DNA of 64,000 nt from Paracidovorax wautersii (GCF_900113035.1 NZ_FONX01000010.1:1-64000), one strand, 5' to 3'. Counted from the stretch's first letter, positions 16,536-25,299 are shown. Program-made: numbers and translations. The notes: a model not told the origin generated them from the sequence alone.

Positions 16536-17756
16536 TCAGACGCCCTGGTGGCGCGTGCCCTGGGGCAGCGGCGCGCCGGCGGGGGCGGTCAGTGCGGAGG
16601 GCTGCGGCTCGGCGGCCGGGGCCTGCGCGGGCCATGGCGCCGGCGAAGGCGCGGGTACGGCGGCGCGGCGCAGGGCCTCGCGGCGGCCCTTCCACCAGGG
16701 CACGATGCGCTCTTCCCACACGCCGGCCAGCCCCATCGGGAAGGCCATGGTCACCCCGATGAAGAGCGCCGCCATGAGGAACAGCCACAGGTCCGGAAAG
16801 CTCTCGGAAAAGTACGTCTTGCCCGCGTTGACCAGCAGCGCGCCATAGACCGCGCCCACCAGGCTCATGCGCCCGCCCACGGCGGCGTAGATCACCATTT
16901 CGATCGACGGCACGATGCCCACGAAGCTCGGCGACATGAAGCCCACCTGCAGCGTGAACAGCGCGCCGCCGATGCCCGAGAGCGCCGCCGCCAGGCAGAA
17001 GGTGAAGACCTTGAAATTGGCCACGTCGTAGCCCGAGAAGCGCACACGGTCTTCCTTGTCGCGCATGGCCAGCAGCAGCGTGCCCAGCTTGCTCTGCTGG
17101 ATGAAGCGGCACAGCAGGATGGACAGCACCAGCAGCGCCACGCACACGTAGTAGAGGACGATCTTGGCGCTGTCGGTGCGCGTGTCCCAGCCCCAGAGGG
17201 TCTTGAGGTCGGTCATGCCGTTCACGCCGCCCGTGTAGCCCTGCTGGCCGATGATGAGCACCGTGCAGATCAGCGCCACGGCCTGCGTGATGATGGCGAA
17301 ATACACGCCGCCCACGCGGCGCTTGAACATGGCGAAGCTCACGATCCAGGCCAGCAGCGTGGGCAGCACCACCACGGCCGCCAGCGCGAACGGCAGGCTC
17401 TTGAACGGCACCCAGAACGAGGGCAGCGCGGTGATCTGGTTCCAGTCCATGAAGTCCGGAATGCCGGGCGTGGACTGGATCTTGGTGCTGACCGGGTCGG
17501 AGGCTTCGAGCTTCAGGAACATCGCCATGGCGTAGCCGCCCAGGCCGAAGAACACGCCCTGCCCCAGGCTCAGCACGCCGCCGTAGCCCCACACCATCAC
17601 CAGGCCGATGGCGACGAAGGCATAGGTCAGGTACTTGCCCACCAGGTTGAGGCGGAAGACGTCGAGGCTCAGTGGCAGGACCACGGCCAGCAGCACGGTG
17701 AGCAGCACCAGGCTGGCGAGCTGGTAGCGCTGGACCCAGGCTTTGAAGGCGTTCAT
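16536..17756 (-). CDS. urtC: urea/amide ABC transporter permease UrtC
   Basis: A 406-residue LivM-type inner-membrane permease with about ten hydrophobic segments from residue 14 onward. It includes GYGGVLSLGQGVFFGLGGYAM and AVYGALLVNAGKTYFSESFP, which are typical of UrtC. The last 45 or so residues form a Pro/Ala-rich cytoplasmic tail that differs from most homologues. It lies 43 bases after urtB and is the second half of the channel for the UrtA-delivered substrate. Confidence 0.93.
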   Translation of the reverse strand: MNAFKAWVQRYQLASLVLLTVLLAVVLPLSLDVFRLNLVGKYLTYAFVAIGLVMVWGYGGVLSLGQGVFFGLGGYAMAMFLKLEASDPVSTKIQSTPGIPDFMDWNQITALPSFWVPFKSLPFALAAVVVLPTLLAWIVSFAMFKRRVGGVYFAIITQAVALICTVLIIGQQGYTGGVNGMTDLKTLWGWDTRTDSAKIVLYYVCVALLVLSILLCRFIQQSKLGTLLLAMRDKEDRVRFSGYDVANFKVFTFCLAAALSGIGGALFTLQVGFMSPSFVGIVPSIEMVIYAAVGGRMSLVGAVYGALLVNAGKTYFSESFPDLWLFLMAALFIGVTMAFPMGLAGVWEERIVPWWKGRREALRRAAVPAPSPAPWPAQAPAAEPQPSALTAPAGAPLPQGTRHQGV

Positions 17757-17799
17757 GGGGTGACTCCGGTGGATGCGGGAAGGACGTGAGCGCGGCCGT

Positions 17800-18714
17800 T
17801 CAGCGGCGGACCTTGGAGGCGAACAGCCCCTGCGGCCGCACCATCAGGATCAGCACGATGAGCGAGAGCGTGATCACCTTGGCCATGGAGCCGGCCAGGA
17901 AGAACTCGGTGATCGACTGCGTCTGCGCGATGCCGAAGGCCGACACCACCGTGCCCAGCAGGCTGGCCGCGCCGCCGAAGGTCACGACGAGGAAGGCATC
18001 GACGATGTAGAGCGAGCCCGAGGTGGGCCCCGTGGAGCCGATGGTGGTGAAGGCCGCGCCCGCCACGCCGGCGATGCCGCAGCCGATGGCGAAGGTGAGG
18101 CGGTCGGTCTTCTTGGTGTCGATGCCGATGGCGTTGGCCATCACGCGGTTGCTCACCGTGGCGCGCACCCGCAGGCCCCAGCGGCTCCTGTGCAGCGCGA
18201 TCAGCACGCCGGCCGTCACCACCAGGGTGAGCGCCAGCACGAACAGGCCGTTGACGGGGATGTCCAGCCCCTCGGCCGGTGCCCAGGAACCCATCAGCCA
18301 TTCGGGCAGCGTGGGGCTGACCTCCTTGGGGCCGATGAAGGTGCGGAAGCACTGCTGCAGCGCCAGGCTCACGCCCCAGGTGGCCAGCAGCGTATCGAGC
18401 GGGCGCTTGTAGAGGTGGCGGATCAGCCCCCACTCCACCAGCCAGCCGGCCACGAAGGCGAAGCCGAACGCGGCCACGATGGCCAGCGGGAAATAGAACG
18501 GCATGAAGCCGGGCGCGTACTGCGCCGTGAGCGTCGAGCCCAGGTAGATGGTGTAGGCGCCGATGGTCATGAACTCGCCATGCGCCATGTTGATCACGCC
18601 CATCTGGCCGAAGATGATCGCCAGCCCCAGGCCCATGAGCAGCAGCACCGCGAACAGGCTCAGGCCCGCGAAGCCCTGCATCAGGCCGATGTTCATCATT
18701 TCGGAGAAAGTCAT
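17800..18714 (-). CDS. urtB: urea/amide ABC transporter permease UrtB
   Basis: A 304-residue LivH-type permease with eight or so membrane segments. Hallmarks are LGLAIIFGQMGVINMAHGEFM, RSRWGLRVRATVSNRVMANAIG and LYIVDAFLVVTFGGAASLLGT. The ATG at 18714 was chosen because the family N-terminus starts MTFSEMMNIG; an open frame upstream to 18852 is not family-like. It lacks the long N-terminal periplasmic extension found in cyanobacterial UrtB, which is usual in proteobacteria. With UrtC it forms the translocation path. Confidence 0.92.
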   Translation of the reverse strand: MTFSEMMNIGLMQGFAGLSLFAVLLLMGLGLAIIFGQMGVINMAHGEFMTIGAYTIYLGSTLTAQYAPGFMPFYFPLAIVAAFGFAFVAGWLVEWGLIRHLYKRPLDTLLATWGVSLALQQCFRTFIGPKEVSPTLPEWLMGSWAPAEGLDIPVNGLFVLALTLVVTAGVLIALHRSRWGLRVRATVSNRVMANAIGIDTKKTDRLTFAIGCGIAGVAGAAFTTIGSTGPTSGSLYIVDAFLVVTFGGAASLLGTVVSAFGIAQTQSITEFFLAGSMAKVITLSLIVLILMVRPQGLFASKVRR

Positions 18715-18921
18715 GGTGCAGCTCCTGCGTGCAAACCAAGGGATAAATGCGATCCGTGCCGGCACCAGCCGCCGCAGCGGCCCGCACCAGGCGCGGCATC
18801 GAAGGCTGGCGCGGCCCCAGGCCAGAGACACCGAGGAAGGGCCGCCCCGCACCGACGGTGTCGTCCCCCTCCCGCGCAGCGAGAGAGAGAGGGGGAAGGC
18901 ACGCAGCGCCTCAGGGGGTGC
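18715..18921 (-). repeat. urtA-urtB intergenic repeat-like segment
   Basis: Directly after the urtA stop the minus strand carries a pyrimidine-rich CCCCCTCTCTCTC tract facing GAGGGGG, followed by GGGGCGGCCCTTCC. I recall this type of GC-rich hairpin segment as a recurrent intergenic repeat in Acidovorax-like genomes. It could act as an mRNA stabiliser that keeps urtA (binding protein) message above that of the permeases. Confidence 0.4.
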
Positions 18922-20193
18922 TCACTGATAACCCTTGGGGAACGGATCGGGCTTGATGAGCTCGGGCGATTCGGACACCACCTTGAACGTGCCGTCCGGC
19001 AGCCCCTGGGCGATGCGCGACTTGCTCCAGAGGTGGTGGTTGGCGTCCACCTTCACGTAGCCTTCGGGCGCGCTCTTGAGCTCGATGCCGGGCGATGCGG
19101 CCACCACCTTGTCCACGTCGAAGCTCTTGGCCTTTTCCACCGCGGCCTTCCAGAGCCAGGGGCCCAGGTAGCCGGCCTGCGTCACGTCGCCGATCACCGC
19201 GTTGGGGCCGTACTTGGCCTTGAAGGCGGCCACGAACTTCTTGTTGTTCTCGTTGTCCAGCGACTGGAAGTACTTCATCGACGAATAGAAGCCCGCGAAG
19301 TTCTCGCCGCCCACGCCGGTCATCTCGTCCTCGGTGACCGACAGCGTCACCAGCAGCTGCTTGTCGCCCGTGATGCCGGCCGCCTTGAGCGCCTTGTAGA
19401 AGGCCACGTTGGAGCCGCCCACCACCGCCACGAAGATGCAGTCGGGCTTTTGCACCTTGATCTTGTTCATCAGCGAGCCGAAGTTGGTGCTGCCCAGCGG
19501 GTAGTACTCCTCGCCGACGACCTTGCCCTTCTGGAAGTTCTCGATGTGCTTGCGCGCGATCTTCATCGAGGTGCGCGGCCAGATGTAGTCCGACCCGATG
19601 AGGAAGAAGGTCTTGGCCTTCTTCTCCTTCTGCGCCCAGTCCAGGCTGTAGAGGATCTGCTGCGTGGCCTCCTGGCCGGTGTAGATCACGTTCTTCGATT
19701 GCTCCAGGCCTTCGTAGAACGTGGGGTAGTAGAGCAGGCCGTTCTCCTTCTCGAAGATCGGCAGCACGGCCTTGCGCGAGGCGCTGGTCCAGCAGCCGAA
19801 CACGGCGGCGCAGTGGTCGTTGATGAGCAGCTTCTTGGCCTTCTCGGCGAAGGTGGGCCAGTCGGAGGCGCCGTCTTCCTTGATGACCTTGATCTTGCGG
19901 CCCAGCACGCCGCCCATGGCGTTGATCTGGTCGATGGCGAGCTGCTCGGCCTGGATGGAGCCCGTCTCCGAAATCGCCATCGTGCCCGTGGCCGAATGCA
20001 GCTGGCCCACCGTCACCTCGGTGTCGGTCACGGCCAGCTTGGTCGTGTTGACCTGGGCCGTGGGCTGGGCCTGGCCCCAGGCCGGCAGGCCGGCGATGGA
20101 GGCGGCGCCCATGGCCTGCAGCAGGCGGCGGCGGCCGGCATCGGCGCCGGCCAGGGGGGACGTGGCGTTCCGGGGATCGAGAGGGTGCTTCAT
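18922..20193 (-). CDS. urtA: urea/amide ABC transporter substrate-binding protein UrtA
   Basis: A 423-residue exported binding protein of the Peripla_BP_5 (Leu/Ile/Val-like) class. The leader contains GRRRLLQAMGAASIAG, a twin-arginine-like signal with cleavage near residue 42. The mature part has the UrtA/FmdD/AmiC-like blocks VTVGQLHSATGTMAISETG, VFGCWTSASRKAVLPIFE and GLLYYPTFYEGLEQS. It delivers urea or short amides to UrtBC. Being first in the operon and divergent from the NCS1-type sensor kinase, it is the expected main target of that regulator. Which of urea, formamide or acetamide is preferred cannot be decided by eye; no urease genes are in the window. Confidence 0.93.
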   Translation of the reverse strand: MKHPLDPRNATSPLAGADAGRRRLLQAMGAASIAGLPAWGQAQPTAQVNTTKLAVTDTEVTVGQLHSATGTMAISETGSIQAEQLAIDQINAMGGVLGRKIKVIKEDGASDWPTFAEKAKKLLINDHCAAVFGCWTSASRKAVLPIFEKENGLLYYPTFYEGLEQSKNVIYTGQEATQQILYSLDWAQKEKKAKTFFLIGSDYIWPRTSMKIARKHIENFQKGKVVGEEYYPLGSTNFGSLMNKIKVQKPDCIFVAVVGGSNVAFYKALKAAGITGDKQLLVTLSVTEDEMTGVGGENFAGFYSSMKYFQSLDNENNKKFVAAFKAKYGPNAVIGDVTQAGYLGPWLWKAAVEKAKSFDVDKVVAASPGIELKSAPEGYVKVDANHHLWSKSRIAQGLPDGTFKVVSESPELIKPDPFPKGYQ

Positions 20194-20310
20194 GAAGGCG
20201 CTCCTTGCATCTGGCGAGGGGGGAGAGGGCGACGCACGGGTCGTCGTCGCGGTCGGCGGGAGAAGTTCCGCGCTGGAATGAAGGTTAGGGAGAACCCTGC
20301 AGGGCGCCCA

Positions 20311-20326
20311 TACGTCAATTAACGTA
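20311..20326. promoter_or_regulatory. TACGT-6-ACGTA inverted repeat between urtA and the sensor kinase
   Basis: The arms TACGT and ACGTA flank CAATTA. It is located in the 195-base divergent intergenic region, 118 bases upstream of urtA and 63 bases before the sensor gene. Sites of the form TACGTnnnnnnACGTA suit a NarL/FixJ-type dimer, so this is a candidate binding site for the response regulator at 23834. Confidence 0.5.
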
Positions 20327-20388
20327 GTGGCCTGCGCACGGCGCTGCTGCGCGCCGCTTCAAGAACGTTTCTTGCATGCCTGCACGGC

Positions 20389-23300
20389 ATGGCAACCCCC
20401 ACCGATGCCCCTGCGGCCAGGCAGACGATCTTCCGTTTCCGGCGCGAATACAACGCCTGGGTGGCCGACGAGTCCATGGAGGACTACGCGCTGCGCTACA
20501 CGCCCAAGAGCTTCCGGCGCTGGAGCGAATTCCGCGTGGCGAACACGGCTTTCGGCTCGCTCTCGTTCCTCGCGCTGGAGGCCATCGGCGGCGCCATTGC
20601 GCTCAACTACGGCTTCGCCAACGCGCTCTGGGCGATCCTCGCGGTGGGCGTGCTGATCTTCCTCACCGGCCTGCCGATCGCCTACTGCGCCGCGCGCTAC
20701 GGGCTGGACATGGACCTGCTCACGCGCGGCGCGGGCTTCGGCTACCTGGGCTCGACCATCACCTCGCTGATCTACGCGGTGTTCACCTTCATCTTCTTCG
20801 CGCTGGAGGCGGCCATCATGGCCCTCGCCCTGCAGCTGGTGGTGGACTGGCCGCTGCAGTGGTGCTACGTGCTTTCCTCGCTCGTCATCCTGCCGCTCGC
20901 CATGCGCGGCATCACGCTGATCTCGCGCCTGCAGGCCTGGACGCAGCCGCTCTGGCTCTTTTTGCTGCTGCTGCCCTTCGTGTGGATCGCGCTCGCGCAG
21001 CCGCAGCTCTACCGCGACTTCACCAGCCTCTCGGGCCTCAAGAGCGGCAGCAGCCAGTTCGATCCGCTCATGTTCGGCTCGGCCTGCGCGGTGATCTTCT
21101 CGCTGGTGGTGCAGATCGGCGAGCAGGTGGACTTCCTGCGCTTCCTGCCCGAGCGCACCGCCGCCAACCGCTGGCGCTGGTGGGGCGCGGTGCTGGTGGC
21201 CGGGCCGGGCTGGATCGCCATGGGCATGCTCAAGATGGCGGGCGGCGCCTTCCTCGCGTTCGCGGCGCTGCAGTTCGAGGTGGGCGTGCACCGCGCGGCC
21301 GAGCCCACGCAGATGTTCCTGGCCGGCTTCCAGCAGGTGATGCAGTCGCTGGGCCTGCCCGGCATGGCGGTGGCCGTGACGGTGCTGTTCGTCGTCGTCT
21401 CGCAGATCAAGATCAACCTCACCAACGCCTATGCGGGCTCGCTCGCCTGGTCCAACTTCTTCGCGCGCATCACCCGCAGCCACCCGGGGCGCGTGGTGTG
21501 GCTGGTGTTCAACGTGGGCATCGCCACGCTGCTGATGACGCTGGATGTGTTCGGCGCGCTGGAGAAGGTGCTGGCCTTCTACAGCAACGTGGCCATCGCC
21601 TGGGTGGGCGCGCTGGTGGCCGATCTGGTCATCAACAAGCCGCTGGGCCTCTCGCCGCGCGGCATCGAGTTCCGCCGCGCCTATCTCTACGACTTCAACC
21701 CCGTGGGCCTGGGCGCCATGGTGCTGGCCGCCGCCGTGGCCTGCTGTGCCTATGCCGGCCTGCTGGGCGAGGCCGCGGCGGCCTTCTCGCCCCTCATCGC
21801 GCTGGCCCTGTCGATGGCGCTGTCGCCGCTGCTGGCGTGGTGGACGGGCGGGCGCTACTACCTGGCCCGCCAGCCCGCCAACGGCTGGGCGCCGGGCGAG
21901 CTGGTGCGCTGCGCCGTGTGCGAGAACCGCTTCGAGTCCGAGGACATGGCCGGTTGCCCGGCCTACGGCGCGGCCATCTGCTCGCTGTGCTGCTCGCTCG
22001 AATCGCGCTGCCACGACCGCTGCAAGACCGGCTCGCGCGCGGCCGACCAGCTGCGCGGGCTGGCCACGCTGCTGCTGCCGCGCGCCTGGGCGGCCAAGGT
22101 GAATTTCCGGCTCGGCCAGTACCTGATGGTGCTGGTGTCGCTGTGCGCGGCCCTCGCCTTCCTGATCGGCGTGGTCTATGTGCAGGAGGGGCTGGAGACG
22201 CCCGCGCAGTTCCTGCGCGGGCCCTTCCTCAAGGTCTATGCCCTGCTCGCGCTGCTGGCCGCCGTGTGCGCGTGGTGGGTGGTGCTCAGCACCGACAGCC
22301 GGCGCATGGCGCAGGACGAATCCGAACGCCAGACCCAGCTGCTGCTGCAGGAGATCGAGGCGCACAAGCGCACCGACGCCGAACTGCAGGCCGCGCGCGA
22401 CCGCGCCGAGGCCGCCAACATGGCCAAGACCCGCTACGTGGCCGGCATGACGCACGAGCTGCGCTCGCCGCTCAACAGCATCCTGGGCTACACGCAGATC
22501 CTGCAGAAGGGCCCGCCGGACCCGCATGCCCTGCGCGACGCGCTCTCCACCATCGAGCGCAGCGGCCGGCACATGCATGCGCTGATCGACGACTCGCTGG
22601 AACTCGCGCGCATCGAGGCCGGCCGGCTGCGGCAGGTGCTCGCGCCGCTGCCGCTGCCCGAGCTGGTGCGCGACGTCGAGGGCATGCTGCGCCCGCAGGC
22701 CGAGGCCAAGGGCCTGGCCTTCGCCGTGGAAGTGCTGGGTGCGATGCCCGAATGGATACGCGCCGACGCCAAGCGCCTGCGGCAGATCCTCATCAACCTG
22801 CTGTCCAACGCGGTGCGCTTCACCCGCCAGGGCGAAGTGCGGCTGCGGCTGGACTTCCGCGCGCACGTGGCGCGCATCGAGGTCATCGACACCGGCATCG
22901 GCATCGAGCCGCAGGACCTCGAACGCATCTTCCTGCCCTTCGAGCGCGGCAGCGCCGGCCGCCGCGCCAGCGAGGCCGGCACCGGCCTGGGCCTGACCAT
23001 CACCCATCTGCTGACCGAACTCATGGGCGGCCAGCTCAGCGTGCGCAGCACCGTCGGCCAGGGCAGCACCTTCACCGCGCGCCTCTATCTGCCCGCCGCC
23101 GCGCCCGACCCGGCCTGGCAGCCCGCGCAGGCCGCCGCCCTGCGGCCCGTGGTGGGCTACCGGCCGCCGCGCCGCACCCTGCTGGTGGTGGACGACCAGC
23201 CGCTGCAGCGCCAGCTGCTCGCCGGCCTGCTGATGCCGCTGGGCTTCGACGTGCGCGAAGCCGCGAGCGGGCGCGAATGCCTGGAGATCGTGCGCCAGTC

Positions 23301-23847
23301 GCCGCCCGACCTGGTGCTGCTGGACATCACCATGGACGATCTCGACGGCTGGCAGACCGCCGCGCTGCTGCGCGAGCGCCTGCCGGCCGCGGCGCTGCCC
23401 ATCGTCTTCGTCTCCGCCAACCAGTTCGACAACGACGGCGCGCGCGTGGCCGCCCAGGGCTGCCAGGGCTTCGTGGGCAAGCCGGTGGTCGAATCCGAAC
23501 TGCTGCAGGCCCTGCAGTCCCCGCTGGGCCTGCAGTGGCTGCACGACCCGGCGCCGGACGAAACGCCCCGCCCCGCCGCCGCCACCACCACGACCACCCC
23601 CGCGCAGGCCGCTGCCGCGGCGGCTTGCGCAGCGCCGCTGCCGGAGCCGCTGCGCGAGGCGCTGCACCAGCTGGCCCGCTCCGGCCAGGCCTCCGCGCTG
23701 CGCGCCCGGCTGCATGCGGTCCAGGCCGCACATCCCGAATTGGCCGCGCTGCTGGAGCAGTTGCAGGAGGCGGCCGGCCAGCTCGACTTCGACCGGCTCA
23801 CCCGCCTGCTGCGCGAACCCGAAGACGACACCGATGAACCCGACTGA
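20389..23847 (+). CDS. NCS1-type transporter-hybrid histidine kinase fusion
   Basis: A 1152-residue membrane sensor. Residues about 15-500 resemble an NCS1 (cytosine/purine/allantoin) permease with some twelve helices, including RVANTAFGSLSFLALEAIGG and GAGFGYLGSTITSL. Eight cysteines follow at 508, 511, 523, 531, 534, 535, 541 and 545 (CxxC, CxxCC), likely binding metal. Two more helices lie at about 575-640. The kinase has phospho-acceptor H689 (MTHELRSPLN), N-box NLLSNAVRF, DTGIGI and GTGLGL. A receiver has D979 (LLDITMDD), and a helical C-terminal domain ends the protein. Its partner regulator gene overlaps the 3' end by 14 bases. Divergence from urtA suggests it senses imported urea, amide or a purine-derived compound. 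A transport role for the permease part is possible but unproven. Confidence 0.9.
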   Translation: MATPTDAPAARQTIFRFRREYNAWVADESMEDYALRYTPKSFRRWSEFRVANTAFGSLSFLALEAIGGAIALNYGFANALWAILAVGVLIFLTGLPIAYCAARYGLDMDLLTRGAGFGYLGSTITSLIYAVFTFIFFALEAAIMALALQLVVDWPLQWCYVLSSLVILPLAMRGITLISRLQAWTQPLWLFLLLLPFVWIALAQPQLYRDFTSLSGLKSGSSQFDPLMFGSACAVIFSLVVQIGEQVDFLRFLPERTAANRWRWWGAVLVAGPGWIAMGMLKMAGGAFLAFAALQFEVGVHRAAEPTQMFLAGFQQVMQSLGLPGMAVAVTVLFVVVSQIKINLTNAYAGSLAWSNFFARITRSHPGRVVWLVFNVGIATLLMTLDVFGALEKVLAFYSNVAIAWVGALVADLVINKPLGLSPRGIEFRRAYLYDFNPVGLGAMVLAAAVACCAYAGLLGEAAAAFSPLIALALSMALSPLLAWWTGGRYYLARQPANGWAPGELVRCAVCENRFESEDMAGCPAYGAAICSLCCSLESRCHDRCKTGSRAADQLRGLATLLLPRAWAAKVNFRLGQYLMVLVSLCAALAFLIGVVYVQEGLETPAQFLRGPFLKVYALLALLAAVCAWWVVLSTDSRRMAQDESERQTQLLLQEIEAHKRTDAELQAARDRAEAANMAKTRYVAGMTHELRSPLNSILGYTQILQKGPPDPHALRDALSTIERSGRHMHALIDDSLELARIEAGRLRQVLAPLPLPELVRDVEGMLRPQAEAKGLAFAVEVLGAMPEWIRADAKRLRQILINLLSNAVRFTRQGEVRLRLDFRAHVARIEVIDTGIGIEPQDLERIFLPFERGSAGRRASEAGTGLGLTITHLLTELMGGQLSVRSTVGQGSTFTARLYLPAAAPDPAWQPAQAAALRPVVGYRPPRRTLLVVDDQPLQRQLLAGLLMPLGFDVREAASGRECLEIVRQSPPDLVLLDITMDDLDGWQTAALLRERLPAAALPIVFVSANQFDNDGARVAAQGCQGFVGKPVVESELLQALQSPLGLQWLHDPAPDETPRPAAATTTTTPAQAAAAAACAAPLPEPLREALHQLARSGQASALRARLHAVQAAHPELAALLEQLQEAAGQLDFDRLTRLLREPEDDTDEPD

Positions 23848-24754
23848 CCTCGCCCCCGCTTCCGTCCCCGCCGCCCCTTCCGCTGCGCCGCAGCGCGTCA
23901 TCCTGGTGGTGGACGACGACCTCGCCACGCTGCGCATGATCGGCGACGCGCTGGCCGCCGAAGGCTACGCCGTGCTGGCCGCGCGCGATGCCGACGAGGC
24001 GCTGGAACGCTTCGACCTGGCCGTGCCCGACGGCGTGCTGCTGGACGCCGTCATGCCCGGCACCGACGGCTTCACGCTCTGCGCCCGCATCAAGGCCACG
24101 CCGCCCTGGTCGCACGTGCCCATCGTGTTCATGACCGGCCTCTCGGAAACCGACCAGATCGTGCGCGGCTTCGCGGCCGGCGGGGTGGACTACGTGGTCA
24201 AGCCGCTGCGCCTGCCAGAGGTGATGGCCCGGCTGGCCACGCACGTCGCCAACGCCCGCGCAGCCCGGCTGGCGCGCGAGGCAGTGGACGTGGCCGGCAT
24301 GGGCGTGGTGGTGCTCGACGGGCAGGACCGCATCGCCTGGCGCTCGCCCCAGGCCACGCGCTGGCTGGAGGCCGCCTTCGTGACCGACCCCGCACCCGTG
24401 CCCGCAATGCTCCGCTGGCTGGCGCAGGCGCAGCGGCAGGGCGACGGCACCGTGCCGCTGCCGGAGGGCCAGCGCCTGGCGGCCCGGCCGCTGGGCGCCA
24501 GCGGCCTCGGAGAAACCATGCTGCTGCTGTCGGTGGACGCAGCGGGCGCCGCGCCGGCTGCGCGCACGCCCCCCACCCCGCTCACGCCGCGCGAGACCGA
24601 GGTGCTCTCCTGGATCGCCAAGGGCAAGACCAACCGCGACATCGCCGACATCCTGGGCATGAGCCCGCGCACGGTGAACAAGCACCTGGAGCACATCTTC
24701 GAGAAGCTGGGCGTGGAAACGCGCACGGCCGCTGCGGCGCTGTGGACCGCTTAG
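23834..24754 (+). CDS. NarL/LuxR-type response regulator
   Basis: A 306-residue two-component regulator. The receiver domain spans about residues 20-135, with acidic pocket VDDD and phospho-acceptor D71 (LLDAVMPG). A middle segment of about 100 residues resembles a degenerate PAS (GMGVVVLDGQDRIAWRS). The C-terminal LuxR helix-turn-helix is at about 250-302 (TPRETEVLSWIAKGKTNRDIADILGMS). The ATG at 23834 overlaps the kinase stop, so the two are translationally coupled. The stop codon TAG shares its last base with the IS-end-like 16-mer at 24754, so the native 3' end may have been altered, although the helix-turn-helix is complete. It probably activates the divergent urt-fmd-ami operon. Confidence 0.9.
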   Translation: MNPTDLAPASVPAAPSAAPQRVILVVDDDLATLRMIGDALAAEGYAVLAARDADEALERFDLAVPDGVLLDAVMPGTDGFTLCARIKATPPWSHVPIVFMTGLSETDQIVRGFAAGGVDYVVKPLRLPEVMARLATHVANARAARLAREAVDVAGMGVVVLDGQDRIAWRSPQATRWLEAAFVTDPAPVPAMLRWLAQAQRQGDGTVPLPEGQRLAARPLGASGLGETMLLLSVDAAGAAPAARTPPTPLTPRETEVLSWIAKGKTNRDIADILGMSPRTVNKHLEHIFEKLGVETRTAAAALWTA

Positions 24755-24769
24755 ATCGTGAACACGTTC
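24754..24769 (+). repeat. solitary IS-end-like 16-mer at the response-regulator stop
   Basis: GATCGTGAACACGTTC, identical to the copy at 1839, preceded in both places by TTA and followed here by CTAG. Its first base is the last base of the regulator stop codon. There is no opposite end or transposase nearby. Confidence 0.6.
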
Positions 24770-24789
24770 CTAGAGCCAGCGCAGCCGGC

Positions 24790-25299
24790 TCAGCCTCGCG
24801 CCGAGGCCGGCAGCCCGAACACACGGTCGAAGCCCCAGTTGAAGACGAAGGTATAGACCAGGAAGAAGAGCAGCAGGCCCAGGTCCATCACCAGCGCTTC
24901 CCAGAGCGTCACGTCGAACCACCAGGCGAAGAGCGGCACCAGGATCAGCGCCAGCCCGCCCTCGAATCCGATGGCATGCGCCACCCGGCGGCCCACGCTG
25001 CGCCCGCGCACCGGCTGGCGCGCCTCCCAGCGCTCGAAGGCCCAGTTGAAGCCGATGTTCCAGGCGATGGCGATCGCCGAACAGGCCACCGCCACGGCGC
25101 TGGAGTGCCCGGCGCCCTGGCCGGTCAGCAGCGCCAGGCCGGCCGTGGCGAAGGCGATGGCGATCAGCTCGTAGAGCGACACATAGACCACGCGGCGCCA
25201 CGGCCCCTGCAGCCCGGCGGCGGCGGCAGCAGCGCGCGGGGCGGCGGGTGCGTTGGCGGGGGAAACAGCGGCGGCGGAGGAAGAGGTGTGCAAAGACAT
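24790..25299 (-). CDS. PACE-family efflux transporter
   Basis: A 169-residue inner-membrane protein with two bacterial transmembrane pair domains and four helices. Signature elements are RRVVYVSLYELIAI, NIGFNWAFERWEAR, RVAHAIGFEGGL and VYTFVFNWGFDRVFG, as in AceI of Acinetobacter. The first 35 residues form an Ala-rich leader. The family exports biocides such as chlorhexidine and short diamines by proton antiport. The ATG at 25299 was chosen from the family N-terminus. It is divergent from a LysR gene, the usual arrangement for PACE genes and their activators. Confidence 0.9.
   Translation of the reverse strand: MSLHTSSSAAAVSPANAPAAPRAAAAAAGLQGPWRRVVYVSLYELIAIAFATAGLALLTGQGAGHSSAVAVACSAIAIAWNIGFNWAFERWEARQPVRGRSVGRRVAHAIGFEGGLALILVPLFAWWFDVTLWEALVMDLGLLLFFLVYTFVFNWGFDRVFGLPASARG

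Noticed and set aside
20359-23937. A 1192-codon open frame on the minus strand opposite the transporter-kinase
   Set aside because: It is antisense to a gene with clear domains, is Arg/Gly/His/Gln-rich low-complexity sequence, and exists only because high GC removes stop codons.
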